Of a stretch of 64,000 nucleotides of DNA, positions 51,374 through 62,747 are shown piece by piece (the first letter of the stretch is position 1; each line of letters begins with the position of its first letter). The notes under the pieces were generated by a model. That model had not been told where the DNA came from. It ran no database searches and was given only the letters and a program-made list of their open reading frames with translations. Source of the DNA: Sinotaia quadrata (Eukaryota > Mollusca > Gastropoda > Architaenioglossa > Viviparidae); NCBI GenBank assembly GCA_028829895.1, contig CM054181.1, forward strand, positions 7,366,001-7,430,000, given 5' to 3'. The position numbers and the translations under genes are program-made.

Positions 51374-51506
51374 TTTAAGTATACCAGCATACAAGTACAT
51401 GCACAGTGATTAAGTGCGAAATAACAGAGTGGCGACCTTTTTTTAAGTATACCAGCATACAAGTACATGCACAGTGATTAAGTGCGAAATAACAGAGTGG
51501 CGCCCC
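51374..51506. repeat. tandem duplication, about 67-bp unit
   Basis: Two nearly identical copies contain TTTTAAGTATACCAGCATAC, AAGTACATGCACAGTGATTA and AGTGCGAAATAACAGAGTGG. Confidence 0.92.
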
Positions 51507-51529
51507 TTTTTTTATCACTAAATCAAATA

Positions 51530-51730
51530 ATCGATACTGGAGATTGGAGAAGGGATAACCACAAGAACTTTAAAGTGATTGGAGATTGGAGAAGGGATAA
51601 CCACAAGAACTTTAAAGTGATTGGAGATTGGAGAAGGGATAACCACAAGAACTTTAAAGTGATTGGAGATTGGAGAAGGGATTACCACAATAACTTTAAA
51701 GTGATTGGAGATTGGAGAAGGGATAACGTT
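51530..51730. repeat. minisatellite, 42-bp unit, about 4.7 copies
   Basis: The unit is GGAGATTGGAGAAGGGATAA followed by CCACAAGAACTTTAAAGTGATT. It is nearly perfect, so young. The in-frame 14-residue repeat is a by-product. Confidence 0.95.
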
Positions 51731-51776
51731 TGTTAATTAAAAATGCAACAAGAACTGTAAAAGTTATTTGAGACTT

Positions 51777-53332
51777 GTGGCAGAGTAAATTTGCCTACCC
51801 CTATTTCTAAACTTAATTGTTATATAAATTGTTAAATTGTCGAAGTGACCCGATCTTGAGCACTCCTTATGATGGTATTTTTGTAAGTGTCATAGAGTTG
51901 GAGTAAACAACTCGAGTTGAGAATAAGCTAGAAATTGCTGATGTAATGCAAACCGTTCCAACGGGATAAGTAGTTTTTATTATCCAACGGTTAAGATTTA
52001 CCAACTAGACCAGCCAATGGGCTGAGATCAAAAGTTTACATTCTGTAGAAAGTTCTATTGTCTAATCACTTGAATTTGATATGGCAAGAAGTCCGGTCTT
52101 GATAGATGAGGGAGAATGGACTTAGAAATAGTTCGTGCATTTTTGCTATTGATATTTTATACTTGCGTTTTATGTAGAGATGTATTATGTGAGTAGACTA
52201 TTTTTTCTACAAATTGTGAACTATAATGCTTATATGTAATATGCTAAACACTTGACATTTTTCTAGTGAATCTGTTCATAAACCATTACACTGTATTTAT
52301 TATGCTGTATGCATGTATTGGTTAATAAATACCGTTGCAGGAAACTGTAAGTTGAGACTTGAAAGTAAGAAAGAATAGAGTTAAAAAGGAATAAACTGAA
52401 AACTTAGCGTTTGTTCCCTGGTTATATTTTTCAGGAAAAAGCAGCCTTTCCTTGTATTATCTGAATTTCCTGGTTTGCTGATTATAAACTGCTATGACTG
52501 TGGAAGATGCATGAAGAGTCTACTGCAGTAAGTGTAAAGATTACACTCCACTCCACTGATGTATGGTGGCAAGATATGCTGAATACATCGAGCAATTTCT
52601 GAAATTACTGGAAATTGCTACAATTCTTCTGCTTGAGGGAGCTAATGCAGTGAAGGATGGTCCAGACAGCCTCAAGAGAATAGCAGCGAATCAGTGTTCT
52701 ACAACATGAGGAGAGAATCACATGGAATTGACAATAACTGAACAATAAACTTGTGGCTTTTTTTTTTTTTTTACAAAAAAGTGTGCAAAAGACTATTGAG
52801 ATAGCACCTAAATCAGATTATGTACAAACTATTATCACTTATCTCTAATATCTCCATTTCTCTCCATTTCTGTTCTCTGATCACAACTATCCTGTGATTT
52901 GTATTGACACTAAATTGTTGAATATTGTTTTAGGATATAAGACTGCATAGATATTAAAATTATTCGAAAGTGGTTTCATGGAAATATTGATGTCAAATAA
53001 TCTTTTTCATTGAATTTTATACATGTATTGTTGATTAATAAATTTACTGGCCTTCTTACACATATTGATAACCTTATGTTCGAGAAGAAAGTGAGTAGAT
53101 GGAGACTCGCTAAATATAGATTAAAGACAGATTTGTCTTCTCCTTTAGTAAAAAGTTTTCCACCTAGGGAAATATTGTGTGATGATAAAATGTTTGTATT
53201 TAATACTGTAAAGAGAGAAAACGTTTACAGTACCCGCATATCCGCCAAGTGAGAGAGATGGGTAGTGTTTGCTGGAGAATTATTAACACAAACTAAGATT
53301 CTCATCACTTGTAACTATTTATAGACAATTAA
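51777..53332. repeat. dispersed repeat family, copy 2 (about 1.56 kb)
   Basis: Direct-orientation counterpart of 12371-13612. It carries roughly 300 bp (about 52130-52430) absent from copy 1. It sits at the edge of the 42-bp array and is bracketed by related sequences GGGATAACGTTTGTTAATTA (51721) and GAGATAACGTTTATTAATTA (53391). These may be remnants of the target array or part of the element. No transposase or RT motif was found. Confidence 0.75.
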
Positions 53333-53844
53333 TTAATAATATTAATAATAATAATCAGTAAGTGGCGTTGGCGTCACACAAGACTCTATAAGAGATAACG
53401 TTTATTAATTAAAAATATAACCTGAACTAAAAAGGATGTGAGACTGGAGAAGGGTAAAGTTAAAAAGTACACAACATGAACCACTTTTAACAATAAGAAT
53501 GAATCACGCATCAGTTTGTGCAACCAAAGGGAGAGAAAAGGGAAATGGTTTCAATATCACTTCACTCTCTCTCAAATGCACGTGCACGTCTGTACAAGTC
53601 AAATAATTCCTTTATTTATTTTGTTAGGTGTTCACTTCAAGGTGACAGCAAACCCACTCCCTGATATCACCGTCTTGAACGGCCGTGGAAAGCAGACGCA
53701 GACAATATTGATTCCTACGTCATTTCTGACTGCGAGAAGAATGCGCTGATATGATTAATATTGTAATAACTATTTTTAGCGTCCAATTTTCTTGGAAAAG
53801 TACGGTTTTTTTATTTTGCGAAAACCACGTCAGTCGTGTCATTC
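53333..53844. other. non-coding sequence
   Basis: A short open frame around 53628-53748 follows a pyrimidine tract ending in TTAG and is locally GC-richer, but I recognise no family and no matching exon. Confidence 0.35.
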
Positions 53845-53922
53845 TTATCATGATCACCACTTTATTTCTGTGTATGGTCTTATCATGATCACCACTTTAT
53901 TTCTGTGTAGGGTCTTATGTGG
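53845..53922. repeat. tandem duplication, about 37-bp unit
   Basis: Two copies of TTATCATGATCACCACTTTA followed by TTTCTGTGTAGGGTC. Confidence 0.9.
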
Positions 53923-54196
53923 TCGAAAGTAGTTCTAAACAGAAGGAAAAAAACGAACAGCAAAAATACCATCCTAAAGAGCCGCGATCTCCATCTTTAT
54001 TCGTTTAACACAATCTTTATTTGTGTGTATGGTATGTGTGGAAGTGTGAATCTGTAGATCAAGTGGAGACTGGGCTATTGTGATGTTTATAAATAGTTTT
54101 TACCCCTACCCTATTGCACCCAGGAGGTCTGTTCTATTTTACATTCAGCAGTGATGCCCGTACCGCCCCACCAAATCCAGCCCACCCTCCCCACAA

Positions 54197-54500
54197 GTCT
54201 TAGGACTAGCCACCTAATGGTCAATAACCAAGTCTTAGGACTAGCCACCTAATGGTCAATAACCAAGTCCTAGGGGACTAGCCACCTAATGGTCAATAAC
54301 CAAGTCCTAGGACTAGCCACCTAATGGTCAATAACCAAGTCCTAGGACTAGCCATCTAATGGTCAATAACCAAGTCCTAGGACTAGCCATCTAATGGTCA
54401 ATAACCCTTAGGACTAGCCACCTAATGGTCAATAACCAAGTCCTAGAACTAGCCATCTAATGGTCAATAACCAAGTCTTAGGACTAGCCATCTAATGGTC
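54197..54500. repeat. minisatellite, about 35-bp unit, 9 copies
   Basis: The unit is AAGTCCTAGGACTAGCCACC followed by TAATGGTCAATAACC. Two further copies reappear at about 54768-54825, after 270 bp of unrelated sequence. Confidence 0.95.
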
Positions 54501-54767
54501 AGAGACAGAGATGAGAGATTTGTGGTAGGGCCGGAATAGTGATAGAACGACTGATAAAATAATCGCAGTGTAGTCACTATTCTGAGACAGGTAACACTTG
54601 GGAGATGGTCACTGACTGACGGACTGCTCAAGGCTTGACCTAGTCACTCTCAGACCGCACAAGACCCTTAAGGAGGTTGTGAGCGATTGGCATGAAAGAT
54701 ATTAATATAAATTATTTATTAATTACCAAGACGCACAAGAAGGAAACCCCCTTTCCGCCACATATAT
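54501..54767. other. unrelated segment splitting the 35-bp array
   Basis: About 270 bp of non-repeat sequence lies inside the array and could be an insertion. No clear terminal repeats were found. It shares short strings (TAACACTT, GGCTTGAC-TAGTC-CTC) with 61285-61335, which hints at a dispersed family. Confidence 0.35.
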
Positions 54768-54949
54768 AGTCTTAGGACTAGCCACCTAATAGTCAATAAC
54801 CAAGTCCTAGGACTAGCCATCTAAAGTAAACTAACCAATTAAAATAAATTAAAGCATAGTTATAGCAAACAAGTGTAAACCTAAAAAAATGTCTCAAAAC
54901 TTACAACTGTTTGAAATAAAATAAATATAAAATGGTCCAGTGGAAATAA

Positions 54950-55312
54950 GTGAGAGAAAAACGTTATACAAAAGGGCTCCAACAGCTACCATCAAGACTA
55001 GAAATAAGTGAGAGAAAACAGTTATACAAAAAGGTTCCAACAGCTCCAACAGCTACCATCAAGACTGGAAATGAGAGAGAAAAAATTATACAAAAAGGCT
55101 CCAACAGCTACCATCAAGACTGGAAATAAGTGAGAGAGAAAAGTTATACAAAAAGGCTCCAACAGCTACCATCAAGACTGGAAATAAGTGAGAGAGAAAA
55201 GTTATACAAAAAGGCTCCAACAGCTACCATCAAGACTGGAAATAAGTGAGAGAGAAAAGTTATAGAAAAAGGCTCCAGCTCCAACAGCTCCAACAGCTAC
55301 CATCAAGACTGG
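54950..55312. repeat. minisatellite, about 57-bp unit, 6 copies
   Basis: The unit contains GGCTCCAACAGCTACCATCA, AGACTGGAAATAAGTGAGAG and AGAAAAGTTATACAAAAA. Local extra copies of GCTCCAACA occur. Confidence 0.92.
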
Positions 55313-55384
55313 AAAGTAAGGAGCACTCACCTTTGGTGGTGTGACACAAAAGTAAAACAAAATGCAACACAGTCGACTTACCTC

Positions 55385-55592
55385 CACTTACATCCACCAC
55401 CATCATCCCATCTTTAACCATGCTCCACCATCATCCCATCAACTTTCTTTCAACCATGCTCCACCCCACTGTACATCCACCACCATCATCCCATCAACTT
55501 TCTTTCAACCATGCTCCACCCCACTCTGTACATCCACCACCATCATCCCATCAACTTTCTTTCAACCATGCTCCACTTCACTCTGTACATCC
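55385..55592. repeat. minisatellite, about 57-bp unit, 3.5 copies
   Basis: The unit contains CATCCACCACCATCATCCCA, TCAACTTTCTTTCAACCATG and CTCCACCCCACTCTGTA. Confidence 0.92.
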
Positions 55593-55940
55593 ACCGATGG
55601 TGATTGAGCCGTCCAGATGGCGGTTGGTGTTACGTGTAGGGTTCGTTAACTACCCTGTTATAGTATTAATTATCGAGATTTTAAATCTTTGATGTTCAAG
55701 AGGCAATCGTCAGTACCATCCAACCTAGTTCTTATTCGCTTCAAAGGAGCAATGATGCATACAATATAAATGTGATGGACATTTTTTTGTTTATTTGGGT
55801 TTTGTTTGGGTTTTTTTGTGGGTTTTTTTTAAGTAAAAGAAACTGAAACTTTCAAAGACTAAAGCATATTTATGTCTTTTCTTGTTTAATTAACTATAAT
55901 CGCACCCACGCGCTAAATAATTATATGTTAGCTTTCGTAA
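55593..55940. other. non-coding sequence
   Basis: No feature recognised. Confidence 0.4.
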
Positions 55941-55943
55941 TAC

Positions 55944-56246
55944 ATCCGAGTAGTTGTTCAGGCATTGTATTATTGCTAAAGACATCCGACTAGTTGTTGT
56001 TAAGTACTCCCAAGACATCCGAGTAGTTGTTCAGGCATTGTATTATTGCTAAAGACATCCGACTAGTTGTTCAGGCATTGTATTATTGCTAAAGACATCT
56101 GAGTAGTTGTTCAGGCATTGTATTATTGCTAAAAACATCCGACTAGTTGTTCAGGCATTGTATTATTGCTAAAAACATCCGACTAGTTGTTCAGGCATTG
56201 TATTATTGCTAAAAACATCCGACTAGTTGTTCAGGCATTGTATTAA
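55944..56246. repeat. minisatellite, 40-bp unit, about 7 copies
   Basis: The unit is GACATCCGACTAGTTGTTCA followed by GGCATTGTATTATTGCTAAA. One rearranged copy lies near 55985-56015. Confidence 0.93.
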
Positions 56247-56279
56247 AGTACTCGTGCCGCATGCAGGCAGTTTGAGTGG

Positions 56280-56565
56280 CCGTTTGATTTGCGTAGATCT
56301 TTGGATGGAGTGGCTCTTAGAATGACTGTTTAGATGGGTGGATATTTGGTTGGAGTGGCCGTTTGGTTGGGGTGAATGCTTAGTTGGTGTGGATGCTTGG
56401 ATGGAGTGGTTGTTTGGTTGGAGTGGTTGTTTGATTAGAATGGCTGTTAGGTTAGAGTGGCTGTTTGGTTAGAGTGGTTTTTGGTTGGAGTGGCTTTTGT
56501 TTAGAGTGGCTTTTGGTTAGAGTGGCTTTTGCTTGGAGTGGCTGTTTGGTTGCAGTGGATGTTTG
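56280..56565. repeat. degenerate minisatellite, 16-20 bp unit
   Basis: Repeated GGAGTGGCTGTTTGGTT blocks with substitutions and length changes. Confidence 0.85.
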
Positions 56566-56574
56566 GTATATTCT

Positions 56575-56845
56575 CTAGGTGCAAATTTGTCCGAGCATCT
56601 GCCAACGGTTTACTCTTTCTGACCTTTAACTTCCAAGGAATCTATAGCGTGCGCAGCCTGTACCACACGGGACCCGATGTATCGTCCCATCCGATGGACT
56701 AGGCACTAAGCCCACTATCTTGAGCTAGGCCTGTTAGGGAATGGTTAAGACACCCGTAAGTTTGTTACCCTCTGTCGGAATCGAATCCCGATCACGTGAT
56801 CAAGAGGTTTCTGTATACTGGCTTACTACGCTATCGCTTGTTCCT
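56575..56845 (-). mobile_element. probable tRNA-derived SINE
   Basis: Read on the minus strand, the head carries an A-box-like TAGCGTAGTAAG (near 56836) and, about 45 bp on, a B-box-like GATTCGATTCC (near 56788; one mismatch to GGTTCGANTCC). A GC-richer body of about 200 bp follows, of the kind common in invertebrate SINEs (for example GACGATACATCGGGTCCCGT). I cannot define the 3' tail or target duplication. The A-box part is shared with the adjacent 72-bp array. Confidence 0.5.
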
Positions 56846-57035
56846 CATGAAGGAACCTAGTACTAGTTGTGTGAGAGAGCTTGTGCGTGTCGGCTTACTA
56901 CGCTATCGCTTGTTCCTCATGAAGGAACCTAGTACTAGTTGTGTGAGAGAGCTTGTGCGTGTCGGCTTACTACGCTATCGCTTGTTCCTCATGAAGGAAC
57001 CTAGTACTAGTTGTGTGAGTGAGAGAGCTTGTGCG
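56820..57035. repeat. minisatellite, 72-bp unit, 3 copies
   Basis: Copies start at 56820, 56892 and 56964. The unit contains GGCTTACTACGCTATCGCTT, GTTCCTCATGAAGGAACCTA and GTACTAGTTGTGTGAGAGAG. The unit is divisible by three, leaving a repeat-driven open frame. Confidence 0.95.
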
Positions 57036-57394
57036 TGCGCGCGTTGCTGTTTTGAAACTCCATTAAAATGTATGCGCGAGATAGTAAATGTGTATTTATT
57101 TATTTTGCTGTGTTATGACTCGATCTGTGAATCGTACAAAACGAGTCAGCAGCGCTAATATTTTTCTTTTAACTTTCTTTTAAACTCATTGTTGTATTGT
57201 GCACAGTACATGTAACTCATTTGAACGCATAGCCTAAAAAGCGTTTTGAGATTTGGACCCACCGTACGTCAGAGTCGTTCTGATTGTTTAGTCTCGATTC
57301 GTGAACCATACAAACACATAATTATCTCGACCACAGTCGCTCTATGTGACAACGCGATGACGCACATCAACCTCCGTCTGACGTAAGCGCAGCT

Positions 57395-57553
57395 ATGGCG
57401 ACAGAGAGGTCTATACTTTATCTTCGACCCAACAATGTTGATGTGACCTTTACGATGAAAATAATGTCACTGGCAAGAATACTGAAATCTCTCAAGCTTC
57501 ACGAAGCTCCATTTTGTCGAAACATTGACTGTAACACCCATCACTCCAAGTAA
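57395..57553 (+). CDS. short ORF or possible first exon, 52 codons, unrecognised
   Basis: An ATG-started frame encodes a 52-residue basic peptide (begins MATERSILYLRPNN, ends CNTHHSK). Composition and codon use look more coding-like than the neighbouring AT-rich arrays. It is preceded by CpG-containing sequence with a CRE-like TGACGTAA (57379-57386). It has no domain I recognise and no signal peptide. It could be the first exon of an unseen gene, a small-protein gene or chance. Confidence 0.2.
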   Translation: MATERSILYLRPNNVDVTFTMKIMSLARILKSLKLHEAPFCRNIDCNTHHSK

Positions 57554-57763
57554 ACAGCAAAATAAACGAAAACAAAAGGAAAAAATACACGAAACATTGA
57601 CAAAGATTTTTTATTTTGCTTGTTTGTTTTTGTTTTGCATCAGATTGCACAATCAGACTGGTTTTAAGATAGGTGTATAAAGTATAAAAAGACAATTCAA
57701 ATTGCCATTTTAAAGAAAACTTGCAACTCTAGAGATTACTTCAGTACATAAAGGAATTTCAAA

Positions 57764-58215
57764 TCATAATGGGATTGTTACTATATATAATGGAATTATT
57801 ACAATACATAATAGGATTATTTCAAATCATAATGGGATTGTTGGTAAATATAATGGGATTGTTGCTATATATAACGGAATTATTTAAGTGTGTAATGGTA
57901 TTATTTCAAATCAAAATGGGATTGTTACTATACATAATGGAATTGTTTCAATACATAATATGATTATTTCAAATCATAATGGAATTGTTGCTATATATAT
58001 AATGGAATTGTTTAAATTTGTAATGGTATTATTTCAAATCATAATGGGATTGTTATTATAGATAATAGAATTGTTTCAATGCATAATAGGATTATTTCAA
58101 ATCATAATAGGATTGTTGCTATACATAATGGAATTGTTTCAATACATAATAGGATTATTTCAAATCATAATAGGATTGTTGCTATACATAATGGAATTAT
58201 TTCAATACGTAATAA
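57764..58215. repeat. minisatellite, about 63-bp unit, 7 copies
   Basis: The unit contains GGATTATTTCAAATCATAAT, GGGATTGTTGCTATACATAA and TGGAATTGTTTCAATACATAAT. The 21-residue repeat in the plus frame is a by-product. Confidence 0.93.
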
Positions 58216-58339
58216 TATTTACTAATGGGATGATTTCAATATATAGTACAAGAACATAAGATGCAAGCCAATCAGACATGAAAATATTTATGAAAACACA
58301 GCTAAATATTCACTGATTGGCTTACTACTGTTTGATTTT

Positions 58340-58900
58340 CACTTAAAGGTCCAATGGTGATCAGCCATCATTATTATAAAACAACTGTGAGTTTTCCCGT
58401 AGTTTTTCGAGGGCCAATGGTCGATTAGCCATCTTTAGTATCAATCAAAACTCCGCGTTTTCCCCGTAGTTTTTTGGTCAGCCATCGTTAATAACACTAA
58501 AATTTTACACTTTACCTGTAGTTTTTTAAAGGCCACTGGTGGTCAGCCATCATTAGTATCAAACAACTGTACATTTTCCCCGCAGTTTTTCGAGGGCCAA
58601 TGGTCGATCAGCCATCATTATTATAAAACAACTGTACATTTTCCCCGTAGTTTTTCGAGGGCCAATGGTCGATCAGCCATCGTTAGTATCAATCAAAACG
58701 GCAGTCCTATGTTTTCTGAGGGTGTAGGTTAGCCATATAAAATCTAACGTTTCTCCCGTGATTTTTCAAGGGTCACTGGTCGGTCAGCCATCTTTAGTAA
58801 CAATTATAATCTTACGCTTACCCTGTAGCTTTTCGAGGGCCACTGATAAGATCAGCCATCACTTAGTATTAATTAAAATCTTATGTTTCTCCCATAGTCT
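58340..58900. repeat. degenerate minisatellite, about 60-70 bp unit, 8 copies
   Basis: The unit contains TTTTTCGAGGGCCAATGGTC, GATCAGCCATCATTA and ACTGTACATTTTCCCCGTAG. Copies are diverged at both ends. Confidence 0.88.
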
Positions 58901-58944
58901 GACAAATAGTAAATCAAATATCACACTGTAATAGATGTCATTCC

Positions 58945-59158
58945 TTCAATGGTGTTTCAAGTTTTACTGCAGTTTAACTCTTGCACAGTAACACATTCAA
59001 TTTCTCCACTGGTGTTTCAAGTTTCACTGCAGTTTGACTCTTGCACAGTAACACATTCAATTTCTCCACTGGTGTTTCAAGTTTCACTGCAGTTTGACTC
59101 TTGCACAGTAACACATTCAATTTCTCCCCTGGTGTTTCAAGTTTCACTGCAGTCATAT
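58945..59158. repeat. minisatellite, 60-bp unit, 3.7 copies
   Basis: The unit is TGGTGTTTCAAGTTTCACTG, CAGTTTGACTCTTGCACAGT and AACACATTCAATTTCTCCAC. It is nearly perfect and opens frames on both strands. Confidence 0.95.
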
Positions 59159-60150
59159 TTCAAGTTGCACTGGTAAGTAGCTAGCTAACCATCACACAGC
59201 AACAAAATCTTAGTTTCTATCATAGATATTTCAAGTTGCACTGTGTCATGGAGTCAAGGGCAAATTATGCCTGGCTTACTAACAATTTTATCTCCAATCA
59301 TTCTTAAGCTCTTCGATGTTTTTCATCTTTTGTATTATGCATTTCTTTACGCTGGCCATCGCAGTCAATTTATGTAATTGTATGCATCACGCTGTAGTAG
59401 ATTAAAGGCAAAATGAGGGTCCCATGCGTGTTAAAAGGTGGTGTTGGTCACTATAGACAGAGTACATGCTACTGTCAAACGATTGTAGGGAAGGGAGGGT
59501 GTTGGTTAGTAGGAATATACTTTGTTAACACAGGGAGCCAGATATGTATTGCCTCAATGGCCAGCTGCATTCAACTAACGATTTACAGGTGAGTTTCTAG
59601 TATATTCATTCATGTGGCTGAGCTGTGCTTTGATTGGTTAGTTTAGTGAGTTGTCTGGAACATTCAGGTATGTTTTCAGCCTGGGGATAGAGGTCAGCCT
59701 TTCTATAAGGTAGGTTTATGTGTGTGGTCTATTTTTACAGGAGGGGTGGGTTTGGGCTACATAAGCCATTATGTGACACTGATAATGATGATGAGTTTCT
59801 TCGAAAAACAAAGAAAGAAAACTAAAAAAAAAAAAAAGGACAAGAAAGCCCCAACTATTTTTCCTTATTAAATTCGACTATACTTGAATAAGCAAACCCA
59901 TAACAGGCAGCTTTGTTTTGAGTTTTGGGGATGTCAGTTAATAATATTTCCTTATAGAGTTCGATTTTAAGTATCACATTTATATTTATGCATATTTGTT
60001 ATTTACTTCCTGCTCGCCTTTAACTTCACCAGAGAGAGAGAGAGCGCGAGAGAGATGGCAGACTTTCATTTTGTGGTTTGTACTATGATATTAATCAGTT
60101 ATCATAAATAATACTCTCGACTCATTACACACAAAACTCATCACACATAT
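59159..60150. other. non-coding sequence
   Basis: No gene recognised. It contains an A-run near 59820 and a short GA run near 60030. Confidence 0.4.
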
Positions 60151-60151
60151 T

Positions 60152-60152
60152 C

Positions 60153-60189
<37 letters not shown>
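60152..60189. repeat. (GT)n microsatellite
   Basis: A GT run of about 36 bp. Confidence 0.97.
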
Positions 60190-60192
<3 letters not shown>

Positions 60193-60261
60193 GTGGATGG
60201 ATGGGGTGTGAATATGAGTGTAGTCAAGATGGGGCATTATTATTCTGCTCGCAGCGCCAAA

Positions 60262-60505
60262 TGTAGAGGGGTGAAGTGAAAGAGTGAGTGGTTTCGTGGA
60301 TTGACTGATGAACTAAAACCACAGAGGGTGAAGTGAAAGAGTGAGTGGTTTCATGGATTGACTGATGATGAACTAACACCAATGTAGAGGGGTGAAGTGA
60401 AAGAGTGAGTGGTTTCGTGGATTGACTGATGAACTAAAACCACTGTAGAGTGGTGAAGTGAAAGAGTGAGTGGTTTCATGTTCATTGATGATGAACTAAC
60501 ACCAC
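60262..60505. repeat. minisatellite, about 60-bp unit, 4 copies
   Basis: The unit contains GTAGAGGGGTGAAGTGAAAG, AGTGAGTGGTTTCGTGGATT and GACTGATGAACTAAAACCAC. Confidence 0.92.
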
Positions 60506-60614
60506 AAAAAGATGATGCATAATCCACAACAAAACGCACAGTTTCTTTTCGATAGCGATCTTATAATTTATGATAAACACCGTCTATGTGCTGAGCAAAT
60601 CAGTAACAATACAT

Positions 60615-61015
60615 AAAATCAAAGCTAATCCAAATCACAGTAAGTCGGTGAACGATACAACAGACTAAGTATAAAATGCGCGCTAGCTCAAGTCTTCACT
60701 CAGAAAACAACGTAATGAAATCAAAGCTAATCCAAATCACAGTAAGTCCATGGCACAGCAGACTGAGTATATTTAGACTTTATTTGGTAGAGGAGTTGAA
60801 GGATGTTAACTAATTAGAAACTTAACTTGTATTTATGCCTTGTGATCTCTTTATGTAAGTATCGTGTATATAATGTTTGGAGAGACCTATGAACTATATA
60901 TCAGTCTGAATGACTATATTTGGTAAAAGAGTTATAAAGGATGTTAACTAATTAGAAACTTAACTTGTATTTATGCCTTGTGATCCTTTTATGTAAATAG
61001 TGTATATATAATTTT
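60615..61015. repeat. two local duplications (about 30 bp and about 130 bp)
   Basis: AAATCAAAGCTAATCCAAAT with CACAGTAAGTC occurs twice (60617 and 60718). An about 130-bp block containing TTAACTAATTAGAAACTTAA and CTTGTATTTATGCCTTGTGA occurs twice (near 60790 and 60930). Confidence 0.85.
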
Positions 61016-61775
61016 ATTGATCATTCCTTATATGTTAAAATTGTTAACTTTTCACTTTTCCACTTTTTGACTAATTAATTAAAAGGAAGTATGCAGGCTT
61101 AAGGGGTGGGGGCAGCTTGTGAACTTCAAATTAAAGTCAGTCACGCTTACTTAGGAAAAAGTGCCTCTTAAGCTGGTAAAGGAGAACGGGTGAGGGGGGC
61201 AAGAGTGAAATTCCATAAAACCTAGCATTAATATTAATTGTAGGAGGACTTTTTGCTCTGGACGAGTAACACTTAGAGAAGGGAGATAATTAGAAATTAT
61301 TGGTTTCTAGGCTTGACTAAGTCTCTCCGACTTCAAAGGACGAAGACCCCGTCAACGGGTGGATTAAATAGATCACTAATTAAGAACTATCATTAATCCA
61401 CCTAGTGATAAGGATTACCACTTTCACAATAACTACATTAGAATATACAAACACACCATACGCAGACACATACACACACGCATAAACACACTATCCATAG
61501 TCTTGACCTCAGGAAAAAGTAAACTGACTGATAATTATGGTGGGATACGCAGACAAACACGCGTACGCACACACACTTATGATTATGGGATGTTAGCAAT
61601 ATTTTACAATATATATTAAGGTTAAGAGTTGCGTTTTAAGTGACGTTATTGATTAATATTTTCATATATGCTTAAATTTATTACCGTATTATGTGTGTGT
61701 GTATGTAATGTGTGTGATCATAAGTCGTAGTTTATCAGATTAAAAATAAACTGAATGAGGTCATTTAGTGTTTAA
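61016..61775. other. non-coding sequence
   Basis: No gene recognised. There are scattered short CA runs near 61450-61580. Confidence 0.4.
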
Positions 61776-61792
61776 ACACACACCCACACCCA

Positions 61793-61843
<51 letters not shown>
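61776..61843. repeat. (CA)n microsatellite
   Basis: An interrupted CACCCA start is followed by a pure CA run. Confidence 0.97.
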
Positions 61844-61846
<3 letters not shown>

Positions 61847-61994
61847 AACACAAAATATTTCGAAAGCGGAATTGTGATCAATTGTTAAGATTATTATTAC
61901 TACTAGTAGTAGTATAAACAGATTATGATTGCAAAGTTATCAAGTGACTGGAAAGAAAACTTATATCTGAATCTAAGAGTATTTGGTGTCATTT

Positions 61995-62378
61995 GTGTAT
62001 TCATCTAGTTTTAGATACAACGATATATATATATATTTGTTCACTTTTTACAATAGATAGTTTTAGATACAACGATATATATATATATTTGTTCACTTTT
62101 TACAATAGATAGTTTTAGATACAACAATATATATATATATTTGTTCACTTTTTACAATAGATAGTTTTAGATACAACGATATATATATATATTTGTTCAC
62201 TTTTAACAATAGATAGTTATAGATACAACTATATATGTATATTTGTTCACTTTTAACAATAGATAGTTATAGATACAACTATATATGTATATTTGTTCTA
62301 AATCTCACTTTTACAGTAGAAAGTTATAGATACAACTATATATGTATATTTGTTCTAAATCTCACTTTTACAGTAGAA
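61995..62378. repeat. minisatellite, about 51-56 bp unit, 7 copies
   Basis: The unit contains AGTTTTAGATACAACGATAT, ATATATATATTTGTTCACTT and TTTACAATAGAT. The 3' copies form a diverged subfamily with TCTAAATCTCACTTTTACAG. Confidence 0.93.
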
Positions 62379-62747
62379 AGTTTTATCGTTTGTAAAAGAA
62401 GTCACGATGTACAATGCACGATCACGCACGCACGCACACACACACACATGCACGCGCAAACTCGACCCTTCTAGAACCATGCCACTGCCTTCCTATGACG
62501 GCTTCACAACGTAGCCCACTCCATAACAACCTGCAGCCTACGTAACGTATTGCTTGCTGTTTCTCCTGCAGCAGAAGCACAAGAGACTTCATATGGCGTA
62601 CGTCTTCACCCTTGCATATGCGTACTGTGACAGTGAGCACACACGACAGCCGGCGGATACACGTGGTCTAGGCTAGTACAACAGTACAGAGAGATAGCGT
62701 GTTTTCCACCCAGAACAATTCAATAAATTCACCTATTCACTGGATTT

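Noticed and set aside
53516..53749. 77-codon frame with a possible acceptor at about 53627
   Set aside because: It starts at a TTG, and no partner exon or recognisable product was found.
56796..58259. Repeated frames (24- and 21-residue repeats) as membrane or repeat proteins
   Set aside because: By-products of the 72-bp and 63-bp arrays.
62422..62640. 72-codon minus-strand frame in a GC-richer patch
   Set aside because: Its end is encoded by a CA/GT microsatellite and it has no family features.
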